From NCBI GenBank assembly GCA_027858735.1, contig JAQICC010000427.1, positions 1 to 47,777 of the forward strand: a DNA stretch of 47,777 bases, read 5' to 3'. The notes under the pieces are model-generated. The model was not told where the DNA came from. It did not search any database and worked only from the letters and a program-made list of their open reading frames with translations. Made by a program: the position numbers and the translations under genes. Source of the DNA: Salinivirgaceae bacterium. GTDB taxonomy: Bacteria; Bacteroidota; Bacteroidia; Bacteroidales; SZUA-534. This document shows, one piece after another, positions 38,984 to 47,394 of this stretch. Positions within the stretch are counted from its first letter, which is position 1. Every line of letters begins with the position of its first letter.

Positions 38984-40177
38984 ATGGAATATACAAACGA
39001 GAACTTATCAGCTTTAGACAAACAGCACTATCTACAAACATTTGGCAGGTTTCCGGTTACCTTTGAAAGAGGAGATGGATCTCATGTATGGGATGTAGAG
39101 GGCAATGAATATATTGATGCTCTTGGAGGAATTGCAGTAAATGTGCTTGGGCATAATCATCCAGGTCTGGTAAAGGCTATCCAGGAACAAGCAGGAAAGC
39201 TGCTTCATATTTCTAATTTCTATTTAAACGTACCTCAGGCCGTGCTTTCAAAAAAGCTTATTGACCTTTCAGGGCTCGATCGTGTGTTTTTTGCGAACAG
39301 TGGAGCAGAATCGGTTGAGGGAGCCATAAAAATTGCCAGAAAGTACGCCCATAGTATTGGCAGAGGAGGTGAGATAATATCCTTTGAAGGGTGCTTCCAT
39401 GGTCGAACGCTGGCTACCATTGCTACAGGTAAGGAACAAATGCAAAAAGGGTTTGAGCCTATTCCAACAGGCTTTAAAAAAGTTCCATTCAATAATTTGG
39501 ATGCGGTAAAAAAGGCTGCAACTAAAGAAACAGCAGCAATAATTATTGAACCTATTCAGGGCGAAGGTGGCATAAACATAGCTGATGAATTCTTTTTAAA
39601 GAATCTCCGAAACTATTGTGATGAGCAAAATATTGTATTGATTTTTGATGAAATTCAGTGTGGTATTGGCCGTACGGGTAAAATGTTTGCCAAAGACCAT
39701 GTTGGAGTACAGCCCGATATAATGACGCTGGCAAAAGCATTAGGTGGTGGTGTCCCCATTGGAGCCATATTATCCAATGAAAAGGTTAGCTCGGCTATAG
39801 AATTTGGTGACCATGGTACTACTTTTGGCGGAAATCCCTTAGCGTGTGCAGCGTCTCTGGCAGTGCTAGAAGCTATTGAATCGGAGAACCTTCTGGATGA
39901 GACTTTAAAAAAGGAACTTTGGTTAAGAACTGAAATTAAAAAGTTAAATATACCAGACATAAAAGAGATTAGAGGCAAGGGACTCATGCTTGGAATTGAA
40001 TTTAATTTTGAAACCAAACCTATGGTTTTGAAAATGCTGAAAAAGGGAGTGTTGGCAAATGCTACAGCAAATACTGTATTGCGGGTGGTGCCGCCCTTAA
40101 ATATTCCAACGGCCGATTTAAAAAGGGTTGTTGAGGTGATTTATGAATCGTATAACGAAATTAAAAGAAATGAATAA
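38984..40177 (+). CDS. argD: Acetylornithine aminotransferase
   Basis: 397 aa class III PLP aminotransferase. VWDVEGNEYIDALGGIAVNVLGHNHP is the family N-terminal signature. NSGAESVEGAIKIARKYA and GCFHGRTLATI bind substrate and PLP, LIFDEIQCGIGRTG contains the PLP-ring aspartate, and K251 in LAKALGGGVPIG is the Schiff-base lysine. It converts N-acetylglutamate semialdehyde to N-acetylornithine with glutamate as donor. It starts 13 nt after argB and overlaps the start of argC, indicating translational coupling. Confidence 0.95.
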   Translation: MEYTNENLSALDKQHYLQTFGRFPVTFERGDGSHVWDVEGNEYIDALGGIAVNVLGHNHPGLVKAIQEQAGKLLHISNFYLNVPQAVLSKKLIDLSGLDRVFFANSGAESVEGAIKIARKYAHSIGRGGEIISFEGCFHGRTLATIATGKEQMQKGFEPIPTGFKKVPFNNLDAVKKAATKETAAIIIEPIQGEGGINIADEFFLKNLRNYCDEQNIVLIFDEIQCGIGRTGKMFAKDHVGVQPDIMTLAKALGGGVPIGAILSNEKVSSAIEFGDHGTTFGGNPLACAASLAVLEAIESENLLDETLKKELWLRTEIKKLNIPDIKEIRGKGLMLGIEFNFETKPMVLKMLKKGVLANATANTVLRVVPPLNIPTADLKRVVEVIYESYNEIKRNE

Positions 40178-41207
40178 AAAGAAAATTGGTATCATTGGAG
40201 CCACTGGATATACGGGTTCTGAATTGGTGCGAATACTCAAAAATCATCCAGATGTTGAAATTAGTTTGATTACTTCGGAAAGTAGAGACGGAGAACGGTT
40301 TTCTGATGTGCATCCATTTTTTCAGGGCATTGAGGATCAAAAACTACGGTCGATTAATCAGATTGGCGAATTTGATCTGGATCTGGTATTTTTGGCACTC
40401 CCGCATGGAGTATCCATGGATTTTGTAAAGAAGCACCATAATAAATCATTTAAGATAGTGGATTTGTCGGGTGATTTCAGGTTACAAAGTGCTGCAGATT
40501 ATGAGGAATGGTATAATATGGAGCATATCTACCCTGATGGAATTAAAAAGGCTGTTTTTGGAAGTCCTGAATTATTTCGTAGTAAAATAAAGGATGCAAA
40601 GCTTGTGGCTAATCCAGGTTGTTTTCCAACCAGTGCCATATTAGGTTTAGCGCCATTATTGTCCCATAATTTAGTAGAAATAAATCCTATTATTATCGAT
40701 TCAAAAACGGGAATAACAGGGGCCGGAATTAAATCTAATCCGGTAAATCTTTTCTCAAATGTAAATGATAATTTTAAGGCTTACGGACTAAAAAAACATC
40801 GTCATACCATAGAAATACAAAATATACTTGATATAGTAGCGGATAAGAATACTATGGTTCAGTTTACTCCACACTTATTACCGGTTGACAGAGGAATATT
40901 AACCACTATTTATGTCAGGCCAGTTGGGAAAATGGATGAGAATAAGCTTAAGCAAATTTATAGTGAATTTTATGACAAGGCTCCCTTCGTGAGGTTGCGA
41001 AATCAAATTCCTGCCATTAAAGATGTTAGAGGAAGTAATTATTGTGATTTATATATTAGTTATGATGAGCGTACAAATATGATACTAATTGTTAGTGTCA
41101 TCGATAATCTGGTGAAAGGTGCATCAGGTCAGGCGGTTCAAAATATGAACCTAATGCTGGGTTTAAATGAACAGCAAGGCTTGAATATGGTACCTGTAAA
41201 TCCTTAA
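40170..41207 (+). CDS. argC: N-acetyl-gamma-glutamyl-phosphate reductase
   Basis: The ORF is open from ATG 40143, but the better start is ATG 40170 (about 345 aa). It gives MNKKKIGIIGATGYTGSEL directly at the NADP-binding glycine motif and a common 8-bp overlap with the argD stop. The catalytic cysteine is C151 in VANPGCFPTSAILG. SKTGITGAGIK and FTPHLLPVDRGILTTIYV are typical of ArgC. It reduces acetylglutamyl-phosphate to the semialdehyde, the step between ArgB and ArgD. Confidence 0.95.
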   Translation: MNKKKIGIIGATGYTGSELVRILKNHPDVEISLITSESRDGERFSDVHPFFQGIEDQKLRSINQIGEFDLDLVFLALPHGVSMDFVKKHHNKSFKIVDLSGDFRLQSAADYEEWYNMEHIYPDGIKKAVFGSPELFRSKIKDAKLVANPGCFPTSAILGLAPLLSHNLVEINPIIIDSKTGITGAGIKSNPVNLFSNVNDNFKAYGLKKHRHTIEIQNILDIVADKNTMVQFTPHLLPVDRGILTTIYVRPVGKMDENKLKQIYSEFYDKAPFVRLRNQIPAIKDVRGSNYCDLYISYDERTNMILIVSVIDNLVKGASGQAVQNMNLMLGLNEQQGLNMVPVNP

Positions 41208-41212
41208 TAAAC

Positions 41213-42448
41213 ATGAAAAATAAAAAATATACAGAAATGATAAAGAATTTAACGAATGTTAGAGGAATTAAATGTTGGGGAGCTCATACCGGAATTAAGT
41301 CCCTGCGTAGAGATTTGGCTATAATTTATTCGGAAGTTCCGGCCAGTGCGGCGGCTGTTTTTACCCAAAATCAAGTGGTTGCAGCACCTGTTATCTTATC
41401 AAAAAAGCACATTAAAAATGGAAAAGCTCAGGCCATTGTTATAAATGCTGGTAATGCCAATGCGGCTAATGGCAAACAGGGAATGGAGGGTGCTGAAGCC
41501 ATGGTAAATACGCTTGCTGAAGAATTAGGTATTGATAAAGAATTGGTACTGGTTGCGTCTACCGGAGTTATTGGAGAACCCTTTCCCACTCAGGAAATTG
41601 TAGCAGGAATAAAAGAAAATGTAAGCAAACTTACCTCAAAATCACAGGCTGGTTCATTTGCCGCGAATGCCATTTTAACCACCGATACTTTTGCCAAAGA
41701 AGGGTTTATAGAATTTGAAGTAGATGGTTATGAAGTAAACATGGGAGGTATTGCCAAAGGTTCAGGAATGATTCACCCTAATATGGCAACTATGCTGGCT
41801 TTTGTTGTAACAGATGTGGCTATTGATCCTGAATTACTGCAGAAAACAGTAAAAGAGGCTGTTAACAAATCATTCAATATGATTTCAATTGATGGAGATA
41901 CATCAACCAATGATATGGTTGTAGTATTGGCTAATGGAAAAGCCAGCAATACTGAGCTGAAAAAAAAGTCTGATATAGGGTTTAAAAATTTCAGCAAAAA
42001 GCTGGAAGAAATGATGATGCATCTGGCTAAACAAATTGTTTCAGATGGAGAAGGAGCTTCGAAATTTATTGAATATGAAATTGTACATGCACCCGATGAA
42101 GAGTATGCAAGTAAAATGATTAGAGCCATATCTACCTCATCTCTTGTGAAAACAGCTATGTTTGGTCGTGATCCAAATTGGGGAAGAATTATAAGCGCTG
42201 CAGGTAATGCAGGTTTGCCATTTGATTATGAGAAAGTAAGCCTGTTTATGGGTTCTGATGAAAAAATTATTCTCGTACTGGAAAATGGAGTTCCCGCAGA
42301 ATTTGACCGAAATTTCATGAAAAAACTACTCAGGGAATCTCACATTAAAATTAAAATAGATTTGCACAATGGAAAAGGATCTTCGATTGGTTGGGGAACC
42401 GATTTAACCACTGATTATGTGTTGTTTAATTCAGTTTATACAACCTAA
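41213..42448 (+). CDS. argJ: Bifunctional ornithine acetyltransferase / N-acetylglutamate synthase
   Basis: 411 aa. The self-cleavage site is visible in KGSGMIHPNMATMLAF, with nucleophile threonine T193 counted from this start. The internal ATG nine codons in (MIKNLTNVRG) is an equally plausible start. Other family text includes VINAGNANAANG, STGVIGEPF, DTFAKEG, SIDGDTSTNDM and AMFGRDPNWGRI. It transfers acetyl from acetylornithine to glutamate and so recycles the acetyl group. Some members also use acetyl-CoA. It begins 5 nt after argC and ends the operon. ArgJ replaces ArgE-type deacetylation, which is less usual in this phylum. Confidence 0.95.
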   Translation: MKNKKYTEMIKNLTNVRGIKCWGAHTGIKSLRRDLAIIYSEVPASAAAVFTQNQVVAAPVILSKKHIKNGKAQAIVINAGNANAANGKQGMEGAEAMVNTLAEELGIDKELVLVASTGVIGEPFPTQEIVAGIKENVSKLTSKSQAGSFAANAILTTDTFAKEGFIEFEVDGYEVNMGGIAKGSGMIHPNMATMLAFVVTDVAIDPELLQKTVKEAVNKSFNMISIDGDTSTNDMVVVLANGKASNTELKKKSDIGFKNFSKKLEEMMMHLAKQIVSDGEGASKFIEYEIVHAPDEEYASKMIRAISTSSLVKTAMFGRDPNWGRIISAAGNAGLPFDYEKVSLFMGSDEKIILVLENGVPAEFDRNFMKKLLRESHIKIKIDLHNGKGSSIGWGTDLTTDYVLFNSVYTT

Positions 42449-42671
42449 CTGATTAATTCATGAATTTTCTTAAAATTGATTTAATATTCTGATTATCAGT
42501 TTTTAAAGGCAATATGATAATGTAAAATAATTATTAAGAAATTTCCGGGTGTGTTTATTTTAATGCATTCCGCTATTGCGGAACAGGTAATGTTTCGTCT
42601 GTCTGCCGGCGAGGCAGGTTGCGAAACCCTTGAAATATATAGATATGTCTGCGGTTTTCTAAGCCTTACAG
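42449..42671. other. Intergenic region downstream of argJ with hairpins
   Basis: No gene is supported. CCGCTATTGCGG (42571-42582) is a short palindrome. A nested hairpin at about 42593-42627 has outer arms GTTTCG/CGAAAC and inner arms CTGCC/GGCAG. No T-tract terminator for argJ was identified, though these hairpins may serve. Confidence 0.45.
42599..42619. repeat. REP-like palindrome shared with 20478-20498
   Basis: CTGTCTGCCGGCGAGGCAGG plus a following T differs in one base from the copy 22 kb away. The two CCTG/CAGG-type arms make it a hairpin. A related, more divergent form (CCTGCACGACGGTCAGGCGGG-type arms) occurs near 42847. Confidence 0.6.
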
Positions 42672-42985
42672 CTACGACAGTGGATACGCAATGCAAGCAA
42701 GCTTAGTAACTATTAAATTTGCCACTTTTACAAAGCTGTATAAAATGCATTCCAACCATTACGAATTTTATTGGAAATTCACATTTACTTGTACGTTTTT
42801 ATAAATATAAAAAATACTTGAATTGAGAGTACCCTAAACAATTTAACCTGCACGACGGTCAGGCGGGTTATGTACTAAAGTTATGTTGCCATGGAAACGT
42901 ATAAACAGCGAGATGTCCAGATAACTACCTATCTTGAATGCAACTAACTGGTTTGTATTGCGTTATATCATGCTGTTACCACTCG
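42672..42985. repeat. Inverted-repeat boundary element A (cassette-like site)
   Basis: About 314 bp. Its left end (ACGACAGTGGATACGCAATG...) and the reverse complement of its right end (GGTAACAGCATGATATAACG CAATACAAACC) are imperfect inverted repeats sharing ATA..CGCAATRCAARC. It is a direct repeat of element B (45006-45287). Shared blocks include TGGATACGCARTGCAAGC, GTAACTAYTAA.TTTGCCACTT, AGTACCCTAARCAA, AAAGTTATGTTGCCATG, TTTAAACAGCGA-like text and CAACTAACTGG. It lies directly downstream of the M1 aminopeptidase gene (minus strand). Confidence 0.7.
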
Positions 42986-42988
42986 TTT

Positions 42989-44980
42989 TTATTCCTCAAT
43001 ATTGAATAGAATCCATTTATTAGGGTCAAATTCAAGTATTTCCTTTCTCGAAATATCAATGGATGCAACATTATTATCAAAATCAATCTTTTGTAGTCCA
43101 TTTTCTGTTTTTAACTCTAATGGCATATTGAACGGCAAATTATCTTTGGTTATCCAACTTAAAGAAACTCCATCTTTATTTTTCTGAATCATTAGTGTAG
43201 GTAATTCTGCTTTATATAAATAAACATCTTTAAACCAGTCATAGTTTGTTCCACAAACATTCTCTATTGTTTCAAATAAATCATTTGTAGTTACAAATCT
43301 ACATTGTTGTCCATTAGTTTTATGTTCTAACTCTTTATTTGGATATGCCATTAAACGTAAAACTTTTATTATGTTTTCTTTTCCGATTAAATATCTTAGT
43401 GAATGAATCATGTAAACTGATTTTGCATATGACCAATCACTAAATATATCTCTTGAGCTAACGATAGAATCTATTGCAAGTGGTATTTCATTTTGAACAC
43501 CTCTTCTTCTCAATTCCAATTTCTTTTTATATCCTATTTCACCTTGTAAATATTCTTCATAAAGTGCCTCAACATATCCGGTTAATCCTTCTTGAATCCA
43601 GAAATCATTCCAATCATACGCAGTAACCAAATTTCCAAACCACTCATGACATAATTCGTGGAATAAAATATAATTATAGCCTGGATATTTATGTGTGAAA
43701 TTTGGAGCAATGGCAGTTATCGTCTGGTGTTCCATGCCGACAAATGGAACTTCTACAACACCTATCTTTTCATTTCTAAATGGATAAGGGCCAATAGTTG
43801 ATTCGATAAAATCTAAATAGTTTTTAATATTTGGGTATAATTGTTTTGCATTGGTTTCATTCTCTGGTAAAAACCAATAAGAAATCCTTATTGTATCCTC
43901 ATATAAACTCACATATTCATCTTTTAACTCGATGTAAGGTGCAATATTTAATGCAATTGCATAATTATTTATTGGGTTGCTCACTTTCCAAGTATAAGTA
44001 GTGGTTTGATTATTATCGACAGTATTTATTAATACGCCATTCGAAACTGCCATCAATCCTTGCGGTACTGTGAAAGCTAACTTTACCGAATCAGGTTCAT
44101 CCCACTGATAATCTTTACATGGAAACCATAAATCAGCTCCATCAATTTGGCATGACGTAGCAATCCAATCTTGACAATCCTTTGTTTTATTCCATGAAAA
44201 TCCGCCCTGATATGGTGCATGAGTTGCACTCCTTGGTTTACCTTCATATTCAATATACACATTAAGCAAATCTCCTTTGTTCCTTTGCATTGGCAGTTTG
44301 CACCAATATTTCCCTTTATGTAATTTGGTCTCCAATGTAACTTTCTTATTCTCTTCTTTTAAAAATACACTCTTAACTTTAAGTAATGTATCAAGGTCAA
44401 AAACAAAATATTTTAGTTCTTTGGTTACAACTATGGAGATAGTATTTGATGCTCTAATAAATTTTTTATCAGGGAAAATTTCCATTTTTATATCGTACAG
44501 AATCACATCGTATGCAGTTTGTTCTTGAATAAACTGTCCACCAGATATTGTTCCCGAAGCATTATTATCAATAATATTTGTTGGAAGTTTTCTTGTCTCT
44601 TTAAAATCCGTTTCGGAGATGATAATTTTATTTTGTCCTTGCAAGATTTGAAATACACCAAGTGCATTATTGTCTGAATCGCAAATAATCCAATATTCGC
44701 CATCCTTTACATTCAATTTAGTGGATTGATTTGCGTTTACAAATGCTCTTCTCTGTTTTCGTATCAGGTTTGTATTTGAAATCCAGAATCCTTGAATAGA
44801 TTTATCGGTTTCGTTAACCAACAACAATGTTTCCTTTGATTCTCTCCATATAGGAGATTTACCACAAGACATCAACTCCCAATCCAAAGGTTCTAGCAAT
44901 TGGATAGTAGAATCAATCGCTTGACTATTAGCACTAATAATTGACGTAATAAGAATTAAAAATGTCGCTATATATTTCAT
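42989..44980 (-). CDS. M1 family aminopeptidase (gluzincin metallopeptidase), secreted
   Basis: The ORF extends to 45031, but its first 17 codons are encoded by repeat element B. The preferred start is the ATG at 44978-44980 (663 aa), which gives the signal peptide MKYIATFLILITSIISANS. The zinc site HELCHEW (H441, E442, H445) with WIQEGLTGYVE (E464) is the HExxH-x18-E motif of M1. VGMEHQT replaces the usual GAMEN exopeptidase motif. The N-terminal domain (about 140-330) is the M1 beta-saddle fold. It should release N-terminal residues from peptides in the periplasm or outside. It lies between repeat elements A and B and has no functional link to its neighbours, which is compatible with a cassette-like insertion. 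Confidence 0.9.
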   Translation of the reverse strand: MKYIATFLILITSIISANSQAIDSTIQLLEPLDWELMSCGKSPIWRESKETLLLVNETDKSIQGFWISNTNLIRKQRRAFVNANQSTKLNVKDGEYWIICDSDNNALGVFQILQGQNKIIISETDFKETRKLPTNIIDNNASGTISGGQFIQEQTAYDVILYDIKMEIFPDKKFIRASNTISIVVTKELKYFVFDLDTLLKVKSVFLKEENKKVTLETKLHKGKYWCKLPMQRNKGDLLNVYIEYEGKPRSATHAPYQGGFSWNKTKDCQDWIATSCQIDGADLWFPCKDYQWDEPDSVKLAFTVPQGLMAVSNGVLINTVDNNQTTTYTWKVSNPINNYAIALNIAPYIELKDEYVSLYEDTIRISYWFLPENETNAKQLYPNIKNYLDFIESTIGPYPFRNEKIGVVEVPFVGMEHQTITAIAPNFTHKYPGYNYILFHELCHEWFGNLVTAYDWNDFWIQEGLTGYVEALYEEYLQGEIGYKKKLELRRRGVQNEIPLAIDSIVSSRDIFSDWSYAKSVYMIHSLRYLIGKENIIKVLRLMAYPNKELEHKTNGQQCRFVTTNDLFETIENVCGTNYDWFKDVYLYKAELPTLMIQKNKDGVSLSWITKDNLPFNMPLELKTENGLQKIDFDNNVASIDISRKEILEFDPNKWILFNIEE

Positions 44981-45005
44981 GGTACGATGTTTCTTAAAAT
45001 GAGTG

Positions 45006-45287
45006 GTAACGATTGTGGATACGCAGTGCAAGCTCAGTAACTACTAACTTTGCCACTTGTTCTTAGCGTTTAAACTACCAGTCTCCCGAGTCCTTGGGAT
45101 TGCGCATTTTGTTTTATATACGTTTATGTAAATATATTAAATAACTGCATTTAAAAGTACCCTAAGCAACTTAATTGTGTACAAAAGTTATGTTGCCATG
45201 AAAAAGTTTAAACAGCGACCTGCCCAGACAACTACCTAATTTGAAAGCAACTAACTGGCTTGTATTACGTTATACCATGCTGTTGCC
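45006..45287. repeat. Inverted-repeat boundary element B (cassette-like site)
   Basis: About 282 bp between the toxin stop and the M1 start. The left end GGTAACGATTGTGGATACGC and the reverse complement of the right end (GGCAACAGCATGGTATAACG) form a 30-bp imperfect inverted repeat that continues to CAAGC on both arms. It is a direct repeat of element A in the same orientation. The first codons of the annotated M1 ORF come from its end. Confidence 0.75.
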
Positions 45288-45292
45288 AGCTG

Positions 45293-45589
45293 TTATCGAT
45301 CGCAAAAAACATTGTTCAAATCTTGTCTTCCAACAATAGCCATAATTTCTACAATGTCTTCAATGACTCTAAAATAAATACTATCTGAGCCACAAACACA
45401 ACGTCTATATCCTTCTCTTAAATAATCAACAGCTTCAAATGAAAAAGGTCTTTCAGCGATTATATCAAAGTATTCGAAAAATGCATCAAAATATTTGTCT
45501 GCTTGTTTTGTACCAAACTTATTTACACCAAAATGATGAATTCTAATTAGGTCTTCTTTAGCAACATTGCTTAATTTATATTTAGCCAT
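45293..45589 (-). CDS. parE: ParE/RelE-family toxin
   Basis: 98 aa, the typical length of this toxin family. MAKYKLSNVAKEDLIRIHHF and GTKQADKYFDAFFEYFDIIAE match the N-terminal helices of ParE toxins. REGYRRCVCGSDSIYFRVIE and EIMAIVGRQDL match the central and C-terminal beta strands, including the late I-x-x-I-x-x-R-Q-D pattern. ParE members poison DNA gyrase and RelE members cleave mRNA. The sequence looks more ParE-like, but the target is inference. It overlaps the antitoxin gene by 8 bp, giving the usual coupled antitoxin-toxin order. The stop codon is within 6 bp of repeat element B. Confidence 0.88.
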   Translation of the reverse strand: MAKYKLSNVAKEDLIRIHHFGVNKFGTKQADKYFDAFFEYFDIIAERPFSFEAVDYLREGYRRCVCGSDSIYFRVIEDIVEIMAIVGRQDLNNVFCDR

Positions 45590-45821
45590 TAAGTAAAGAC
45601 TTCGATTTTAATAATATTTGTTTTTTACTGTCACTAGTAAATCCACTATTTTCTGCCTTTTCCAATTTGGAACTTATCCAATCTATTTGGCGTTGTTGAT
45701 TTCTTGCTTGACGCACTAAATCATTTACCAATTCACTTTTACTTGAATATTCCTTACTATTAACTTGAGCTCTTAACCATTCGTCATTTGGTTCCGTGAA
45801 TGAAATACTTTGTCTACTCAT
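45582..45821 (-). CDS. parD: ParD-like ribbon-helix-helix antitoxin
   Basis: The ORF extends to 45842, but the ATG at 45819-45821 (about 79 aa, MSRQSISFTEPNDEWLRAQV) gives the standard ParD/CC2985 start and leaves the operator upstream. SFTEPNDEWL is the DNA-contacting beta strand, EYSSKSELVNDLVRQARNQQ is the ribbon-helix-helix, and the variable tail (IDWISSKLEKAENSGF...) would wrap the toxin. It neutralises the downstream toxin and represses its own promoter. It lies between repeat elements B and C. Confidence 0.87.
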   Translation of the reverse strand: MSRQSISFTEPNDEWLRAQVNSKEYSSKSELVNDLVRQARNQQRQIDWISSKLEKAENSGFTSDSKKQILLKSKSLLNG

Positions 45822-45830
45822 AATATTATT

Positions 45831-45867
45831 CTTTTGATGCAAATTTACATCAATAATACATCAAAAG
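45831..45867 (-). promoter_or_regulatory. Probable operator of the toxin-antitoxin operon
   Basis: Immediately upstream of the antitoxin start, three TTGATG/CATCAA half-sites occur at 45834, 45848 and 45859. The outer pair is part of a perfect 9-bp inverted repeat, CTTTTGATG...CATCAAAAG. Ribbon-helix-helix antitoxins bind such short repeated half-sites for autoregulation. Confidence 0.6.
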
Positions 45868-45907
45868 CAACAAAAAAGATTTAATTTAGGCTGAAAATCA
45901 TCTACCC

Positions 45908-46118
45908 AATAGCTGGTAACGTTTAGCTAAACGTCAGTGCGGACTTAACAACTAATTAGTTCCAATTTGGCGAATAGCAAATTTATTTATCGAACACAAT
46001 TTACATAATTTAATTTCCTCACAGAAATTAAATTTGCGGGGTTAATAAGTCACAACTTCGATTCGTCTAAGCTTTTACCCGCATTGCGTTTGAGCTGTTG
46101 TTATATACAGGCCTTGCA
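45908..46118. repeat. Inverted-repeat boundary element C (cassette-like site)
   Basis: About 210 bp. The left end GGTAACGTTTAGCTAAACGT(CAGTGCGG) and the reverse complement of the right end (TATAACAACAGCTCAAACGC then AATGCGG) are imperfect inverted repeats of about 27 bp. The left half also follows the pattern of element B (GGTAACG..., CAGTGC, then TAACTA/TAACAACTAA and a TTTGCCA/TTTGGCGA block), though much more diverged. It separates the toxin-antitoxin operon from the FISUMP lipoprotein gene. Confidence 0.65.
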
Positions 46119-46183
46119 CTCATTCCTAAGAAAATTCGGCCGCGAATCGGTAATAGCTAAATAATCTAACCCATAAGATACCA

Positions 46184-47218
46184 TCAATCCTTAATACATC
46201 GAACAGAACGACCATCACCTATGTCGTTGTGGTCTCGATTAATTTCAGGGTATTCGAAGTACAAGTACCGGAACCAAGCATCTTCTATACCACTAAATTT
46301 TGTAGTAGTCCAAAAGCTAGCAACCTGATTCAAAGCATTATTAAATGTTCCACCGTTGAGACGGGTACTTCCAGGAAGAATATTAAAACCAGATATACCA
46401 AATTCAGCATTACTAAGTAATTCCCCTGCTTGCCAAAGATCAATATTTCCAGCAAGTTTACTACCTTCATTTGTACCTCTGTATCCCACTTCATCGGCAT
46501 CAACTTGTGTCATTCCTAAATGAATTTCAAGTTGTTTCCATTCACCATCACTTGGAAGGTGCCATTCATCAGGGCAAACACCTTGCACACCACTTGGATT
46601 TCCCTCACTACTAGATGCTCCATCCATTGCAGCATCCCAAGTGTATAAGGCACCATAAGCACTAGCATTTGACGAAGAATTATCAAAATAACACATACCT
46701 CTATCTCCATTTAAATCAGCCCAATAATGTGTATCCTCTACTAATGGAATTTCTGTCCCGTCTGCATAGTGTGTGGTTTTAAGGTTTTCAGCCATCCACC
46801 ACTGGTTGCCGATTTTTATGGTATTGTATGTATTTCCATCGTAGTCTGTGACTGTTCCGGTTTCACCACTGGCTGTGACAGTTATATAATCAGTTTTAGT
46901 TTCATTATCAGAACCATAATTATTGGTGACTGTTAATGAAACATTATAATTACTATTTGATGAATATGCATGAGAAGGGTTTTGAGAAGTTGAAGTTCCA
47001 CCATCACCGAATTCCCATGCCCAACTAGTAGGAAAATAAGAAGATTGGTCAGTAAACTGTACTAATGAACCGAGTTTAACAGACGTTTGACTGGCAGTAA
47101 ATGCTACAACAGGTTTATTTCCAATGTTTTGCTCATCTGTTTTGTTGCAGTTAAATAGTAATAAAACAAAAGCTATTATTATTACAAATTTAAAGTGGGA
47201 TAAATCAACTTGTTTCAT
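46184..47218 (-). CDS. Lipoprotein with PKD domain and FISUMP (Fib_succ_major) domain
   Basis: 344 aa. MKQVDLSHFKFVIIIAFVLLLFNC has a lipobox cysteine at C24. A PKD domain (about 33-112) shows the WEFGDGGTSTSQNPSHAY signature. A Fibrobacter succinogenes major paralogous (FISUMP) domain (about 115-344) shows TVTDYDGNTYNTIKIGNQWWMAENLKTT, CPDEWHLPSDGEWKQLE and the C-terminal GRSVRCIKD. FISUMP proteins are surface lipoproteins of unknown function that are common and expanded in Bacteroidota. It lies between repeat elements C and D with no functional link to the neighbours. Confidence 0.9.
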   Translation of the reverse strand: MKQVDLSHFKFVIIIAFVLLLFNCNKTDEQNIGNKPVVAFTASQTSVKLGSLVQFTDQSSYFPTSWAWEFGDGGTSTSQNPSHAYSSNSNYNVSLTVTNNYGSDNETKTDYITVTASGETGTVTDYDGNTYNTIKIGNQWWMAENLKTTHYADGTEIPLVEDTHYWADLNGDRGMCYFDNSSSNASAYGALYTWDAAMDGASSSEGNPSGVQGVCPDEWHLPSDGEWKQLEIHLGMTQVDADEVGYRGTNEGSKLAGNIDLWQAGELLSNAEFGISGFNILPGSTRLNGGTFNNALNQVASFWTTTKFSGIEDAWFRYLYFEYPEINRDHNDIGDGRSVRCIKD

Positions 47219-47394
47219 AATATTATTCTTTTTATTTTTTATAAGTATAAAATTAATTAATCTATAAATATTTCAGGCTTAATTTGAGTAAAAAAAATCA
47301 AATTGTCTAAAAGGTAAAAGCAGGTGGTAAAAAATAAAAACTATTTTCTACCAAATTCCACCTAAGTTTCATATTACTATTTTTTCGGCTTGTA
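47219..47394. other. Upstream region of the FISUMP lipoprotein gene
   Basis: AT-rich region that should carry the FISUMP promoter. No clear -33/-7 pair was assigned. Confidence 0.3.

Noticed and set aside
39655-40017. 120-codon antisense ORF within argD
   Set aside because: The sense strand encodes the conserved PLP-binding region of ArgD. The antisense frame is a by-product.
42496-42696. 66-codon minus-strand ORF starting MHCVST
   Set aside because: Its start resembles the first codons of the M1 ORF only because both derive from the ends of repeat elements A and B. The rest covers REP-like hairpins, so it is not a gene.
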